Below are positions 1-8,138 of a stretch of DNA of 28,533 nucleotides, piece after piece. The position numbers and the translations under genes are program-made. The notes below the pieces were generated by a model. The model was not told the DNA's origin. It did not search any database and saw only the letters and a program-made list of their open reading frames with translations. This DNA comes from JAWXUE01 sp044432925 (GTDB taxonomy: Bacteria; Bacillota_I; Bacilli_A; Acholeplasmatales; Anaeroplasmataceae), in assembly GCA_044432925.1 (NCBI GenBank), contig JAWXUE010000017.1:1-28533 (forward strand), in the 5' to 3' direction. The stretch's first letter is position 1, and every line of letters starts with the position of its first letter.

Positions 1-1049
1 AAGATGATGTAACAAAACTATTTTCTGAAGTAGATCGATTTGTTGCTATAAATGAATATCCTAAAATATCTCAAATAGCTTTATCTTTATTTAATCAAGA
101 ATATGAAGAAAAATATGATATTAATAATAGAATGTTATTAAGTAATACAAAAAGTGCTTATGTTAAAATATCTGAAGGATGTAATAATGTTTGTGCTTAT
201 TGTGCTATACCTTTAATTAGAGGTAAGTTTGTTTCTTATAAAAAAGAAGATATAATAACTCAAGTTAAAGATTTAGTAAAAAATGGTGTATATGAAATAA
301 ATTTAATTTCTCAAGATACAACTAACTACGGAATTGATTTATATAAAGAAAGATGTATTGTTTCTTTATTAGAAGAATTAGTTAAAATAGAAGGTAAATT
401 TAAAATAAGATTATTATATTTTTACCCTGAATTAGTGACTGATGAATTAATTATGTTTATTAAAAATAATGATAAAGTAATGCCTTACTTTGATATACCT
501 ATTCAACACAGTGAAAATAGAGTTTTAAAATTAATGAATAGAAGAGGAGATAAAGATTTCTTATTACAATTATTTAAAAAAATAAGAAAAGAAATTCCTC
601 ATGCTGTAATTAGAACAACTTTAATAGTAGGTTTCCCTACAGAAACTGATGCTGAGGTAGGAGAATTATTACATTTCATTAAAGAAGTTAAATTTGATAG
701 ATTAGGAGCATTTGTTTTTTCTAAAGAAGAAAATACACCTGCTTATGAGATGGAAGGTCATATCGATGAAAAAGAAGGTAATAATAGACTTAACGCAGTT
801 TATCAAGTACAAGAAGAAATTGGAATTAAACAAAACGAATTGTTTATAGGTACAACTCAAGAAGTATTAACTTTAGGTTATGATGAAGAAAGTTATTTAT
901 ATTACGGAAGAAACTATGCATTTGCTCCTGATGATATAGATGGTTATATTTTCTTTGGTACATTAAGAGAAGTAGAAATCGGTGAGGTTGTTAATGTTAA
1001 AATATTAGAAGCATCACTAGATGGATTAACAGGTGAGATGCATGAGTAA
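1..1049 (+). CDS. rimO: Ribosomal protein S12 methylthiotransferase RimO (5' end outside window)
   Basis: RimO is a radical-SAM enzyme that adds a methylthio group to a conserved aspartate of ribosomal protein S12, using two 4Fe-4S clusters. The frame is open from base 3, so the N-terminal MTTase domain is cut off by the window edge and the ATG at 132 is internal. The radical-SAM motif CNNVCAYC (CxxxCxxC) starts at base 180, followed by AIPLIRGK, which is typical of RimO. Further support comes from IPIQHS with MNRRG, the segment VIRTTLIVGFPTE, and a C-terminal TRAM-like region with YYGRNYAFAPDDIDG, which matches RimO better than the tRNA enzyme MiaB. The stop overlaps the next gene by 8 bases (ATGAGTAA), so the two are probably translationally coupled. 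Family assignment is firm; the only doubt is the missing start. Confidence 0.9.
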   Translation, partial: DDVTKLFSEVDRFVAINEYPKISQIALSLFNQEYEEKYDINNRMLLSNTKSAYVKISEGCNNVCAYCAIPLIRGKFVSYKKEDIITQVKDLVKNGVYEINLISQDTTNYGIDLYKERCIVSLLEELVKIEGKFKIRLLYFYPELVTDELIMFIKNNDKVMPYFDIPIQHSENRVLKLMNRRGDKDFLLQLFKKIRKEIPHAVIRTTLIVGFPTETDAEVGELLHFIKEVKFDRLGAFVFSKEENTPAYEMEGHIDEKEGNNRLNAVYQVQEEIGIKQNELFIGTTQEVLTLGYDEESYLYYGRNYAFAPDDIDGYIFFGTLREVEIGEVVNVKILEASLDGLTGEMHE

Positions 1050-1800
1050 ATCAGTATTTTTCTTTGATATAGATAATACATTATTGTATAAAAATGAAAT
1101 TCCTAAATCAACTTTAGAATCATTGAATTTATTAAAAGAAAAAGGACATTATATTTATATATGTACAGGAAGACCAGAGATTTTAATAAAAGGAATATTA
1201 AAATTATTTGATTTTGATGGTTGTATTGTTTCAAATGGTGGAGCTTGTTATATTAACACAACACAACAATTTGAATTATATTTAGATAATAATAAAGTAG
1301 AAGAAGTTATAAAAGAAGTATTAAGAAATTCTGATACTTATTCTTTATTAACAACAACTAATATAGTTACCTATGATCCTACTAATGAAATGTTTATAAA
1401 CTATTTAGGTAATTTTCCTATGATGGAGAAATGTGATAGAAATTATCACTTAGAAAAAAATATAAAATCATTTGTAATACACCCTAAAGATTTATCTATT
1501 TATACAAATAAATTTAATGAAGAAGAATTTTTAGAAGTAAATAAATATGGATATGAATTATTATCAAAAGAATATTCTAAAGGTACTGCTTGTAAATATA
1601 TAATAGAAAAACTGAATGTAGATAGTTCTTATGGATTTGGTGATGAGGTTAATGACTTATCAATGTTTTCATCAGTTGATATAAGTGTTGCTATGGGGAA
1701 TGCTTGTGATGAATTAAAAAGTATTGCTACTTATCAAACTAAAAATGTTTGGGAAGATGGAATACAATATGCATTAAAAAATATATTGAAAGTGATATAA
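1042..1800 (+). CDS. Cof-type HAD-superfamily hydrolase
   Basis: This is a 252-residue phosphatase of the haloacid dehalogenase superfamily, Cof/YidA-like group, which typically acts on sugar phosphates or small phosphorylated metabolites; the substrate cannot be told from sequence. Motif I is FDIDNTLL with the nucleophile D9 and acid/base D11, motif II is the TGR segment, K180 lies in the SKGTACK segment, and motif IV is GDEVND with D201 and D205 for magnesium. The residues between motifs II and III form the C2-type cap. I chose ATG 1042 rather than the in-frame GTG at 1033 because AGGTGA at 1031-1036 sits five bases upstream of it. It overlaps rimO by 8 bases and is followed four bases later by trmL, so it belongs to a three-gene operon. 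Confidence 0.82.
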   Translation: MSKSVFFFDIDNTLLYKNEIPKSTLESLNLLKEKGHYIYICTGRPEILIKGILKLFDFDGCIVSNGGACYINTTQQFELYLDNNKVEEVIKEVLRNSDTYSLLTTTNIVTYDPTNEMFINYLGNFPMMEKCDRNYHLEKNIKSFVIHPKDLSIYTNKFNEEEFLEVNKYGYELLSKEYSKGTACKYIIEKLNVDSSYGFGDEVNDLSMFSSVDISVAMGNACDELKSIATYQTKNVWEDGIQYALKNILKVI

Positions 1801-1804
1801 AAAT

Positions 1805-2320
1805 ATGAAATTAAACGTAGTATTATATAACCCTGAAATTCCACAAAACACAGGTAACATTATGAGAAGTTGTGTAGCAATTGGTGCTAAATTACATTTA
1901 ATAGAACCTCTAGGATTTTCATTAGATGAGAAGAATTTAAGAAGAGCTGGTATGGATTATATTCAACATTTAGACTATGTTATCTATCCTAATTACGAAG
2001 ACTTCTTATCAAAGAATTCTGGTAAATTTTTCTTCTCTACTAGATATGGTGATAAGCCTATTTCTAAAATTGATTTCACTAAAGTAGAAGAAGATATCTA
2101 TATTGTTTTTGGTTGTGAGTCAAAAGGTATTCCTTTAGAATTACTTAAAGGTAATTTAGAAACTTGTTTTAGATTTCCTATGACAGATAAAGTAAGATCA
2201 TTAAATTTAAGTAATTGTGTAATGAGTGCTTGTTATGAAGTATTAAGACAATATGACTATTTTGATTTAGAAAAATATGAACCAGAAAACTTTAAAGGTA
2301 AAGATTTCTTACTAAAATAA
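1805..2320 (+). CDS. trmL: tRNA (cytidine/uridine-34 2'-O)-methyltransferase TrmL
   Basis: This 171-residue SPOUT-class methyltransferase (YibK/CspR family) methylates the ribose of the wobble nucleotide of certain tRNA-Leu isoacceptors using SAM. The N-terminus NVVLYNPEIPQNTGNIMRSC is the family hallmark; RRAGMDY follows, and the SAM-binding knot is formed by the FGCESKGIP segment and the RSLNLSNCVMSACYE segment near the C-terminus. The length is as expected for a single-domain TrmL without a TRAM or L30e-like extension, which argues against RlmB or TrmH. The start lies four bases after the HAD stop, with only a weak GTGA-like ribosome site inside the preceding gene. A good terminator follows at 2331. 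Confidence 0.88.
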   Translation: MKLNVVLYNPEIPQNTGNIMRSCVAIGAKLHLIEPLGFSLDEKNLRRAGMDYIQHLDYVIYPNYEDFLSKNSGKFFFSTRYGDKPISKIDFTKVEEDIYIVFGCESKGIPLELLKGNLETCFRFPMTDKVRSLNLSNCVMSACYEVLRQYDYFDLEKYEPENFKGKDFLLK

Positions 2321-2330
2321 ATTAATTATA

Positions 2331-2357
2331 ACATCTCATTTTTTGAGGTGTTTTTTT
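2331..2357 (+). terminator. Intrinsic terminator after trmL
   Basis: Arms ACATCTCA (2331-2338) and TGAGGTGT (2344-2351) pair over 8 bp with one G-T wobble around a five-T loop, followed by six Ts. It closes the rimO-HAD-trmL operon. Confidence 0.8.
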
Positions 2358-2592
2358 ATATAAAAATTTCTCTTTTACTAGGAAAGTGAGGGTTTAACGC
2401 ATGTTTGATTATTATAAAAGCTTGATTTAAACACTGTTTTAATAATATTTTCATTATTTTATCTATTATATTAAATATATCAATAAATGGCTTAAATTAA
2501 AGATAAATTTGTTATTTTAATAGACTTATACCACTTATTTATGTAAAAGTTTCGATTAACTAATTTTAAAAAGTGTAAAATATGGTCGAAAT
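2358..2592. other. AT-rich intergenic region without a recognisable gene
   Basis: About 235 bases between the trmL terminator and the promoter of the LRR gene. I see no ORF above a few codons and no tRNA. The only structure is an inverted repeat TTTCGA (2550-2555) / TCGAAA (2586-2591) that ends just before the -35 box; it could be a regulator site but is weak. Confidence 0.5.
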
Positions 2593-2621
2593 TTGACTTT
2601 TTTGCGTGTTTATTATATAAT
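2593..2621 (+). promoter_or_regulatory. Sigma-A promoter of the LRR membrane-protein gene
   Basis: TTGACT (2593-2598), a 17-base spacer and TATAAT (2616-2621). This is one mismatch from consensus with ideal spacing, so transcription should start near 2628 with a leader of only about 30 bases before the ATG at 2660. Confidence 0.8.
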
Positions 2622-2659
2622 TATATCACTTGTATTTTTATATAAAGGAGAGAAGTTAT

Positions 2660-5600
2660 ATGAAAAAAATATTGATATTAATAACACTTTGTGGGGTCTG
2701 GTTAGGGTTTAACACACTTTTTACTACTGAAACAACAACTTATACACCAGAGATTAACACAAATACTAGACTTAAAACAGGAGATAGTATTACTGATGGA
2801 GATTTAACATTTACAGTAATTGATTCTGCTACGAAACCTTCAGTTAGTGTAAAGTCTTCAAAAACAAATGAAGAATTACAAAATTTAAAAATCGTAATCC
2901 CATCTAAAGTATACATTGATAATCAATCACATGATGTTGTTGAAATTGCAAAAGATGGTTTTAAAGATTTAACTAAATTACAAGAGGTAATCTTTCCTGA
3001 CACTCTTGAAAAAATAAATAGTAGTGCATTCCTTAATTCCGGTTTAACAACACTTACAATTAATACACCATCATTAATATCTTTAGGTTCAAACTCTTTT
3101 GGTAGTTGTACTAATTTAAAATCAGTAGATTTTTCAAATACATCAATTGATATATTTGAGACAGATGTATTTGACAAAAGTATAAATGTAGAAACTTTTA
3201 ATATTAGAAACACTCAAATCACTTCAATTCCGACGAATGCATTTACATCATTTACATCATTACAATCAATAGACTTATCTAGTAGTCCTATTGAAACAAT
3301 TGGTAATTCAGCATTCAAAGATTTATCTAAATTAAATTCGGTTAAATTACCAGAAGGTTTATTATCAATAGGTTCATTCGCTTTTTCAGGGTGTACGTCT
3401 TTGGATGTTTTAGAAGTTCCAAGTTCTGTAACAACAATTAAAGATGATGCATTTGCTATTGGAAGTAATGAGAATAATACTGATAAAGTAATATATTTAC
3501 ATAGTCCATATAATGAAGGTATGACTGCTCATATATTTGATAACTTAGCTTTAGAATGTGTAATAGTAGTAAAAGAAGAAAATTATGTTAATTACAAAGA
3601 TAAGTATTTTGATGAAAACATTACATATCAATTTGATTTAACAATAGAATTAAATGATTATAATTTAAATACAGATAAGTTTCAAAATGAAATAACTATT
3701 AAAAGATTAAACAACAAACCTTTTAATTATGTATTAAATGAAGAGACTTTAATTTGGTCTATAGATGAATCTTTAATTGTCACTTCAATACTACCTATAG
3801 GTTCAGAACTATCTAAAAATATTGATGGTTATGAATATAGAACAAACGGATATATTTTATCAAATAATGAAAATTTAGAAAAAGATACTATTTTAACTTC
3901 AGAAACAATTATTACTCCTACATTTGAAGCTTACTATTTAACAAGTTTTGAAAACGGAGAATATACAATAATAGGTGTATCTCAATATTGGACTTTTAAT
4001 ACTGTTACTGTTATACCAGAAATTTATAATGATGGTATAAATGGAAACTATCCTGTAATCGTTATAGGAGAGTCAGCATTTTTAAATAGAGATTTCATTT
4101 CATTAAAATTCTCAAATGGTATTACAACAATTAGTGATAATGCATTTGAGAATATTACTACATCGTCATTAACATTACCAGATACATTAATATCAATTGG
4201 TGCTAATTCATTTTATAATGCAAGTATTAATGGTGTATTAACTATCCCTAATTCAGTTTTTGTAATTGGAAACTCAGCTTTTGAAAATAGTCATTTAAAT
4301 CATGTTTATTTAAATGATGCTACAGAATTAGGAAGTGATATATTTAAAAATACATCTAAAGTAGCAGGTGGAGCTGACCCTATAATAATAGCAGTAAGTG
4401 TTTCATCGTATGAAAGAATAAAAGATTTATTAAACACAGAATTTTTAACACACTTAGTTTCTATTCAATTAGATTACAATGGTGGAGTAGTTGATAGAAA
4501 CCCTGTTGTATTAACAAGATTATATAATTATTCTATTGAATATGTACAAAATAATGATTTAACTTGGAGTCAAGGAAGTTATACAATACCTATTCCTACG
4601 AAAACTGATTATAAATTCTTAGGTTGGTATAATGGTACTGAAGAATTATTGCTATCTACAATATTTACAGAAGATGTTACTTATACAGCTTTATATAATG
4701 TTTTAACAATTATCTCTGATGTATCAACAGGTGGTTTAGATTCAAAAATATATTCTGCTGATGGTATGGAGAAAGATGCTGTTGTATCAATTCTTAAAAC
4801 TAATGACTCAACTTTAAATGATATAATACCAAAAAAAGCAGATATATATGGTACATACACAGTTAACTTTACGTTAAATGGAGAAAATTATAAACCACAG
4901 TCTAATGCTTATTTGTTTAGTATTAAATTACCTACTGATATTGCAACTGTAAATGAATATACAGTTTATGCTATAGGTGCAGATGGTCAATTAGAAGAAA
5001 TTAAAGCAGCTGTATCTCATGGTTATATAGTTTTTTATATGACTGATATAAAAGATTTTGCTTTAGTAAATGTACCTTTAGAACAATCAATGAGTATAAT
5101 TATTTTAGTGTTAATATTTATATTTGTTATTGTAAATGGAATACAATTAATCTTAATTGCTTACTTAAATAGAAAGAAACAAAAAAATATTGTTACTTAT
5201 AGTATTGCCCCTATATTTATATTAGCACTACATCCTAATGTATTTGGATGGATTATATTAGCAGCATTAATAATTACAGCTGTTACAGAATTTATTTATA
5301 TTTTATACCTTTTCCTAACAAGAAATAATTCAATTTATGTTAATCAATTACCTGAACCAAACTTAGAATTACCTAATGATGCAACTGTTAGTGTAGAAGA
5401 TTTAGAAGATTTATTAAATCAAACACATGAAACAATCGAATCTTTAGGAGATGATATTTCATTAGAAGAATATGTAGATGATGAAATTGAAGTGTTTATA
5501 GATGAAGAACCTGTTAGACAAATGATGAGTTTAGATGATTTAGATGATGGTGAAGAAGATAATGAAGTGGAAGTTGAAGAAGATGATAATGATGAAGAGG

Positions 5601-6532
5601 AAGAAGTTAGAACTCGTATGTCTGAAACAGGACAACTTATTGTTATTAAATTTAAAAAATCTTTTACTGCTAGATTAAATTTAACTGAAGATTTAAATAA
5701 AGATTATTACACTATTGTTAAGAATAAATTATTATCATTTAGAAAAATCAATTCAAGAATTTCATGGCATCATGAAGCATTTAACTTCGGTAGATCACAA
5801 GCTGCTAAGATAAATGTTAGGGGGCGTACGTTATTTGTATACTTACCTTTAGACCCAGAAGATTACATTGACACTAAATATACTTTTAAAGATTGTAGTC
5901 ATATAAAAAAATATGAACAATTACCTTTTAGAATAAAAATTAAATCTAAACGTGCATTACAATATGCATTAGAATTAATAGATATTGTTATGGGGAATTT
6001 TGAAACTACTGAAAAGAAAAGATTCGAACCAGTAAATTACTATCAAAAAAATAGAGGATTCGAAAAATTATTAAAAGAAGGATTAATTAAAGAAATTATT
6101 ACTTCTGAGGTTACAGAAACTATTACTGAAACTGTTATTAAAACTAAAACTAATTTAAATACTCAAGAAGTAGTAGTTGAAAAGTCAGTTGAAGTAATTG
6201 AATCACAAGATAAAGTTCAAAAAGAAATAACTGATGAAGTAATAACTTCAGTTAATCCTAATGTATTTGAAGAAAAAGAATTAAATATTGTTGAGGAAGA
6301 TGAAGAAGAAGTTGATTTAAATATTGAAGAAGACAATGAACATAAGAAAAAGTTTATTGATGAAATAACTGAAACTAAAACAATTACTACAGTAATTTCT
6401 ACTCCGACTCAAACTGTATCAACAACACAAAATTTATCACCTAATGTAACAACAACAGAAGTAATTGAAGAGAGCGTATTAGTACCTAACCCACCTATTA
6501 AACTTCCTCCAATTAATTCATATGATAATTAA
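2660..6532 (+). CDS. BspA-type LRR surface protein fused to membrane helices and a conserved uncharacterised domain
   Basis: A 1290-residue multidomain protein of unknown function. In order: an N-terminal signal segment (MKKILILITLCGVWLG); BspA/LRR_5-type leucine-rich repeats at about 84-275, with IGSFAFSGCTSL-type units; a second LRR block at about 425-568; a Listeria/Bacteroides-type (Flg_new) repeat at about 600-682, with LDYNGG and FLGWYNG; a further extracytoplasmic region; a hydrophobic helix at about 813-838 followed by the basic NRKKQK; a 40-residue hydrophobic stretch at about 847-887; a strongly acidic linker at about 911-989; a compact domain at about 992-1119 containing KSFTARL, DYYTIVKNKLLSF, RISWHHE and the DTKYTFKDCS segment; and a Thr/Glu/Val-rich tail. 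From memory, the KSFTA...YY...KN.LLS...SRISW domain recurs in clostridial proteins, but I know no function for it. I used ATG 2660, with AAAGGAGAG at 2644-2652, not the TTG at 2630. It is transcribed alone. Whether the C-terminal domain is cytoplasmic depends on whether the second hydrophobic stretch crosses once or twice. Confidence 0.85.
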   Translation: MKKILILITLCGVWLGFNTLFTTETTTYTPEINTNTRLKTGDSITDGDLTFTVIDSATKPSVSVKSSKTNEELQNLKIVIPSKVYIDNQSHDVVEIAKDGFKDLTKLQEVIFPDTLEKINSSAFLNSGLTTLTINTPSLISLGSNSFGSCTNLKSVDFSNTSIDIFETDVFDKSINVETFNIRNTQITSIPTNAFTSFTSLQSIDLSSSPIETIGNSAFKDLSKLNSVKLPEGLLSIGSFAFSGCTSLDVLEVPSSVTTIKDDAFAIGSNENNTDKVIYLHSPYNEGMTAHIFDNLALECVIVVKEENYVNYKDKYFDENITYQFDLTIELNDYNLNTDKFQNEITIKRLNNKPFNYVLNEETLIWSIDESLIVTSILPIGSELSKNIDGYEYRTNGYILSNNENLEKDTILTSETIITPTFEAYYLTSFENGEYTIIGVSQYWTFNTVTVIPEIYNDGINGNYPVIVIGESAFLNRDFISLKFSNGITTISDNAFENITTSSLTLPDTLISIGANSFYNASINGVLTIPNSVFVIGNSAFENSHLNHVYLNDATELGSDIFKNTSKVAGGADPIIIAVSVSSYERIKDLLNTEFLTHLVSIQLDYNGGVVDRNPVVLTRLYNYSIEYVQNNDLTWSQGSYTIPIPTKTDYKFLGWYNGTEELLLSTIFTEDVTYTALYNVLTIISDVSTGGLDSKIYSADGMEKDAVVSILKTNDSTLNDIIPKKADIYGTYTVNFTLNGENYKPQSNAYLFSIKLPTDIATVNEYTVYAIGADGQLEEIKAAVSHGYIVFYMTDIKDFALVNVPLEQSMSIIILVLIFIFVIVNGIQLILIAYLNRKKQKNIVTYSIAPIFILALHPNVFGWIILAALIITAVTEFIYILYLFLTRNNSIYVNQLPEPNLELPNDATVSVEDLEDLLNQTHETIESLGDDISLEEYVDDEIEVFIDEEPVRQMMSLDDLDDGEEDNEVEVEEDDNDEEEEVRTRMSETGQLIVIKFKKSFTARLNLTEDLNKDYYTIVKNKLLSFRKINSRISWHHEAFNFGRSQAAKINVRGRTLFVYLPLDPEDYIDTKYTFKDCSHIKKYEQLPFRIKIKSKRALQYALELIDIVMGNFETTEKKRFEPVNYYQKNRGFEKLLKEGLIKEIITSEVTETITETVIKTKTNLNTQEVVVEKSVEVIESQDKVQKEITDEVITSVNPNVFEEKELNIVEEDEEEVDLNIEEDNEHKKKFIDEITETKTITTVISTPTQTVSTTQNLSPNVTTTEVIEESVLVPNPPIKLPPINSYDN

Positions 6533-6552
6533 GAGACTTAGGTCTCTTTTTT
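6531..6552 (+). terminator. Intrinsic terminator after the LRR membrane-protein gene
   Basis: AAGAGAC (6531-6537) pairs with GTCTCTT (6542-6548) around the loop TTAG, followed by Ts. The stem starts at the stop codon of the LRR gene. Confidence 0.75.
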
Positions 6553-6554
6553 AT

Positions 6555-6582
6555 TTGAAAATATATTATTTTATGTTATAAT
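6555..6582 (+). promoter_or_regulatory. Promoter of the hisS-aspS-tcdA operon
   Basis: TTGAAA (6555-6560), a 16-base spacer and TATAAT (6577-6582). Transcription should start near 6589, just ahead of the T-box leader. Confidence 0.65.
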
Positions 6583-6588
6583 AATAAC

Positions 6589-6818
6589 AAACTTATGATG
6601 TAGAAATAATTAAATAACTATTTAGCAAAGAGAAGATATAATTGGTGAGAATATCTATAAATATATTTAATTTAGACACTACTGAGGGTAATACTGAATT
6701 TATAGTAAGTATTAACGTTACTCGCGTTAAGAGAAAAGTGCTAGAATTTATTCTAGAACTAAGGTGGTACCGCGAATAATTTCGTCCTTAGATATTTTTT
6801 TATCTAGGACTTTTTTTT
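6589..6818 (+). promoter_or_regulatory. T-box riboswitch leader of hisS-aspS
   Basis: A T-box leader senses uncharged tRNA and lets transcription continue when aminoacylation fails. The canonical T-box AAGGTGGTACCGCG lies at 6761-6774. Stem I begins at the GCAAAGAGA segment near 6623, with an AGATAT/ATATCT hairpin carrying a TTGGTGAGA loop. The probable specifier region is AGACACT at 6674-6680. A stem III hairpin CTAGAA/TTCTAG lies at 6741-6756. CTAAGG (6759-6764) can pair with CCTTAG (6786-6791) as the antiterminator, or CCTTAG can join the terminator stem GTCCT(T)AGATA / TATCTAGGAC (6784-6794 / 6801-6810) with eight Ts after it. The two structures are mutually exclusive, as in known T-boxes. 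The specifier reads CAC (His) at 6677-6679, but GAC (Asp) overlaps it at 6675-6677. Confidence 0.93.
6784..6818 (+). terminator. Regulated terminator of the T-box leader
   Basis: A 10-bp stem with one bulged T (6784-6794 with 6801-6810), a loop of six Ts and a run of eight Ts at 6811-6818. It is the off state of the T-box switch and lies 18 bases before the hisS start. Confidence 0.9.
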
Positions 6819-6836
6819 ATGAAAGGATGAATTTTT

Positions 6837-8138
6837 ATGATAACAAAACAAAAAGGAACTTATGATATTTTACCTGAAGAAGCAAGAAACTGGGTGAAAT
6901 TAGAAGCAATATTAAGAAATATTTGTAAAATATATAATTACGAGGAGATAAGAACTCCTGTTTTTGAAGCTAGCGAACTATTCCATAGAACAGTAGGGGA
7001 ATCTTCTGATATAGTTAGTAAAGAAACTTATACATTTAAAGATCGTTCTGATAGAAGTATAACATTAAGACCTGAAGGTACAGCTGGTGTTGTTAGGGCG
7101 TATATAGAAAATAAACTATATAAAGATGGTAACTTACAAAAATTATTTTATATAAATAATTCTTTTAGATATGAAAGACCACAAAAAGGAAGACAAAGAC
7201 AATTCCATCAATTTGGTATAGAAGCACTTAATTCAGATAGTCCATTTTTAGATGCTGAAATTATTTTATTAGGTGTTACTGTAATTAGATCATTAGGATT
7301 AAAAGGAGTTAAAGTTAGAATTAACTCTATTGGAGATTTAGAATCAAGAGCTAAATATAAAGAAGAATTAGTTAAATATTTTAATAATTTTAAATCTGAT
7401 TTATGTGGTGATTGTCTATCTCGTTTAGAAAAAAATCCATTAAGAATATTAGATTGTAAAGTAGATAATAAAAAAGAGTATTTTAATAACGTACCTAAAA
7501 TAACTGATTATTTAAATGAAGAATCAAAATCACACTTTAATAAAGTTTTAGCAGCATTAGATAATGCTAAAGTAGAATATGAAATTAATCCATTTTTAGT
7601 TAGAGGATTAGATTATTATTCTCATACAGTATTTGAAATAGAAGCAGCTATCGAAGGATTTGGTTCTCAAAATGTATTAGCTGGTGGTGGACGTTATGAT
7701 GGATTAGTTGAAAGTTTAGATGGACCTAAAACAAGTTCTGTAGGGATGGCGTTTGGTATGGAACGTTTATTACTAGCATTAGAGTCTGAAGGTAAGAAAT
7801 TAGTAAAAGAAAAATCTAATCATTTATATGTAATTGCACTTGGAGATGAAGCTATTTTAGCAGCTACTAATATTGTAAATAATAGCCGTATGAAGGGATT
7901 AATTACAGAAATGGATTACCAAAGTAAAAGTATGAAAGCTCAGTTTAAACAATCAGATAAATATAATTCTAAGTATATTGCAATACTAGGAGAAACTGAA
8001 TTAAAAGAAAACAAAATAAATGTTAAAAATGTAGAAACTCAAGAACAAGTAACAATTAATATTGATGAATTAGTTGAATATATAATAAATGATATTAATG
8101 GTAAAAGTAATTGCGGATCATGTGGAGGATGTAAATAA
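6837..8138 (+). CDS. hisS: Histidyl-tRNA synthetase
   Basis: A class II aminoacyl-tRNA synthetase of 433 residues that charges tRNA-His in the cytoplasm. The N-terminus TKQKGTYDILPEE is typical. Motif 2 is FRYERPQKGRQRQFHQFG at about 110-127, the histidine-specific segment is RGLDYYSHTVFE near 256-266, and GGGRYDGL (about 283) and GMAFGMERLLLAL (about 303) complete the active site. The anticodon-binding domain spans about 325-415. The start ATG has AAAGGA at 6822-6827. Two features stand out: it is controlled by the T-box just upstream, and it ends in an unusual Cys-rich tail (C426, C429, C432 in NCGSCGGCK). Its stop shares one base with the aspS start (TAATG), so translation is coupled. Confidence 0.96.
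   Translation: MITKQKGTYDILPEEARNWVKLEAILRNICKIYNYEEIRTPVFEASELFHRTVGESSDIVSKETYTFKDRSDRSITLRPEGTAGVVRAYIENKLYKDGNLQKLFYINNSFRYERPQKGRQRQFHQFGIEALNSDSPFLDAEIILLGVTVIRSLGLKGVKVRINSIGDLESRAKYKEELVKYFNNFKSDLCGDCLSRLEKNPLRILDCKVDNKKEYFNNVPKITDYLNEESKSHFNKVLAALDNAKVEYEINPFLVRGLDYYSHTVFEIEAAIEGFGSQNVLAGGGRYDGLVESLDGPKTSSVGMAFGMERLLLALESEGKKLVKEKSNHLYVIALGDEAILAATNIVNNSRMKGLITEMDYQSKSMKAQFKQSDKYNSKYIAILGETELKENKINVKNVETQEQVTINIDELVEYIINDINGKSNCGSCGGCK

Noticed and set aside
2401..2430. A 9-codon peptide (ATG at 2401) after a GTGAGGG sequence
   Set aside because: Too short and without amino-acid runs or terminator that would mark an attenuation leader.
2923..3213. A 96-codon open frame on the - strand
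   Set aside because: Antisense shadow of the LRR gene, no family features and no ribosome site.
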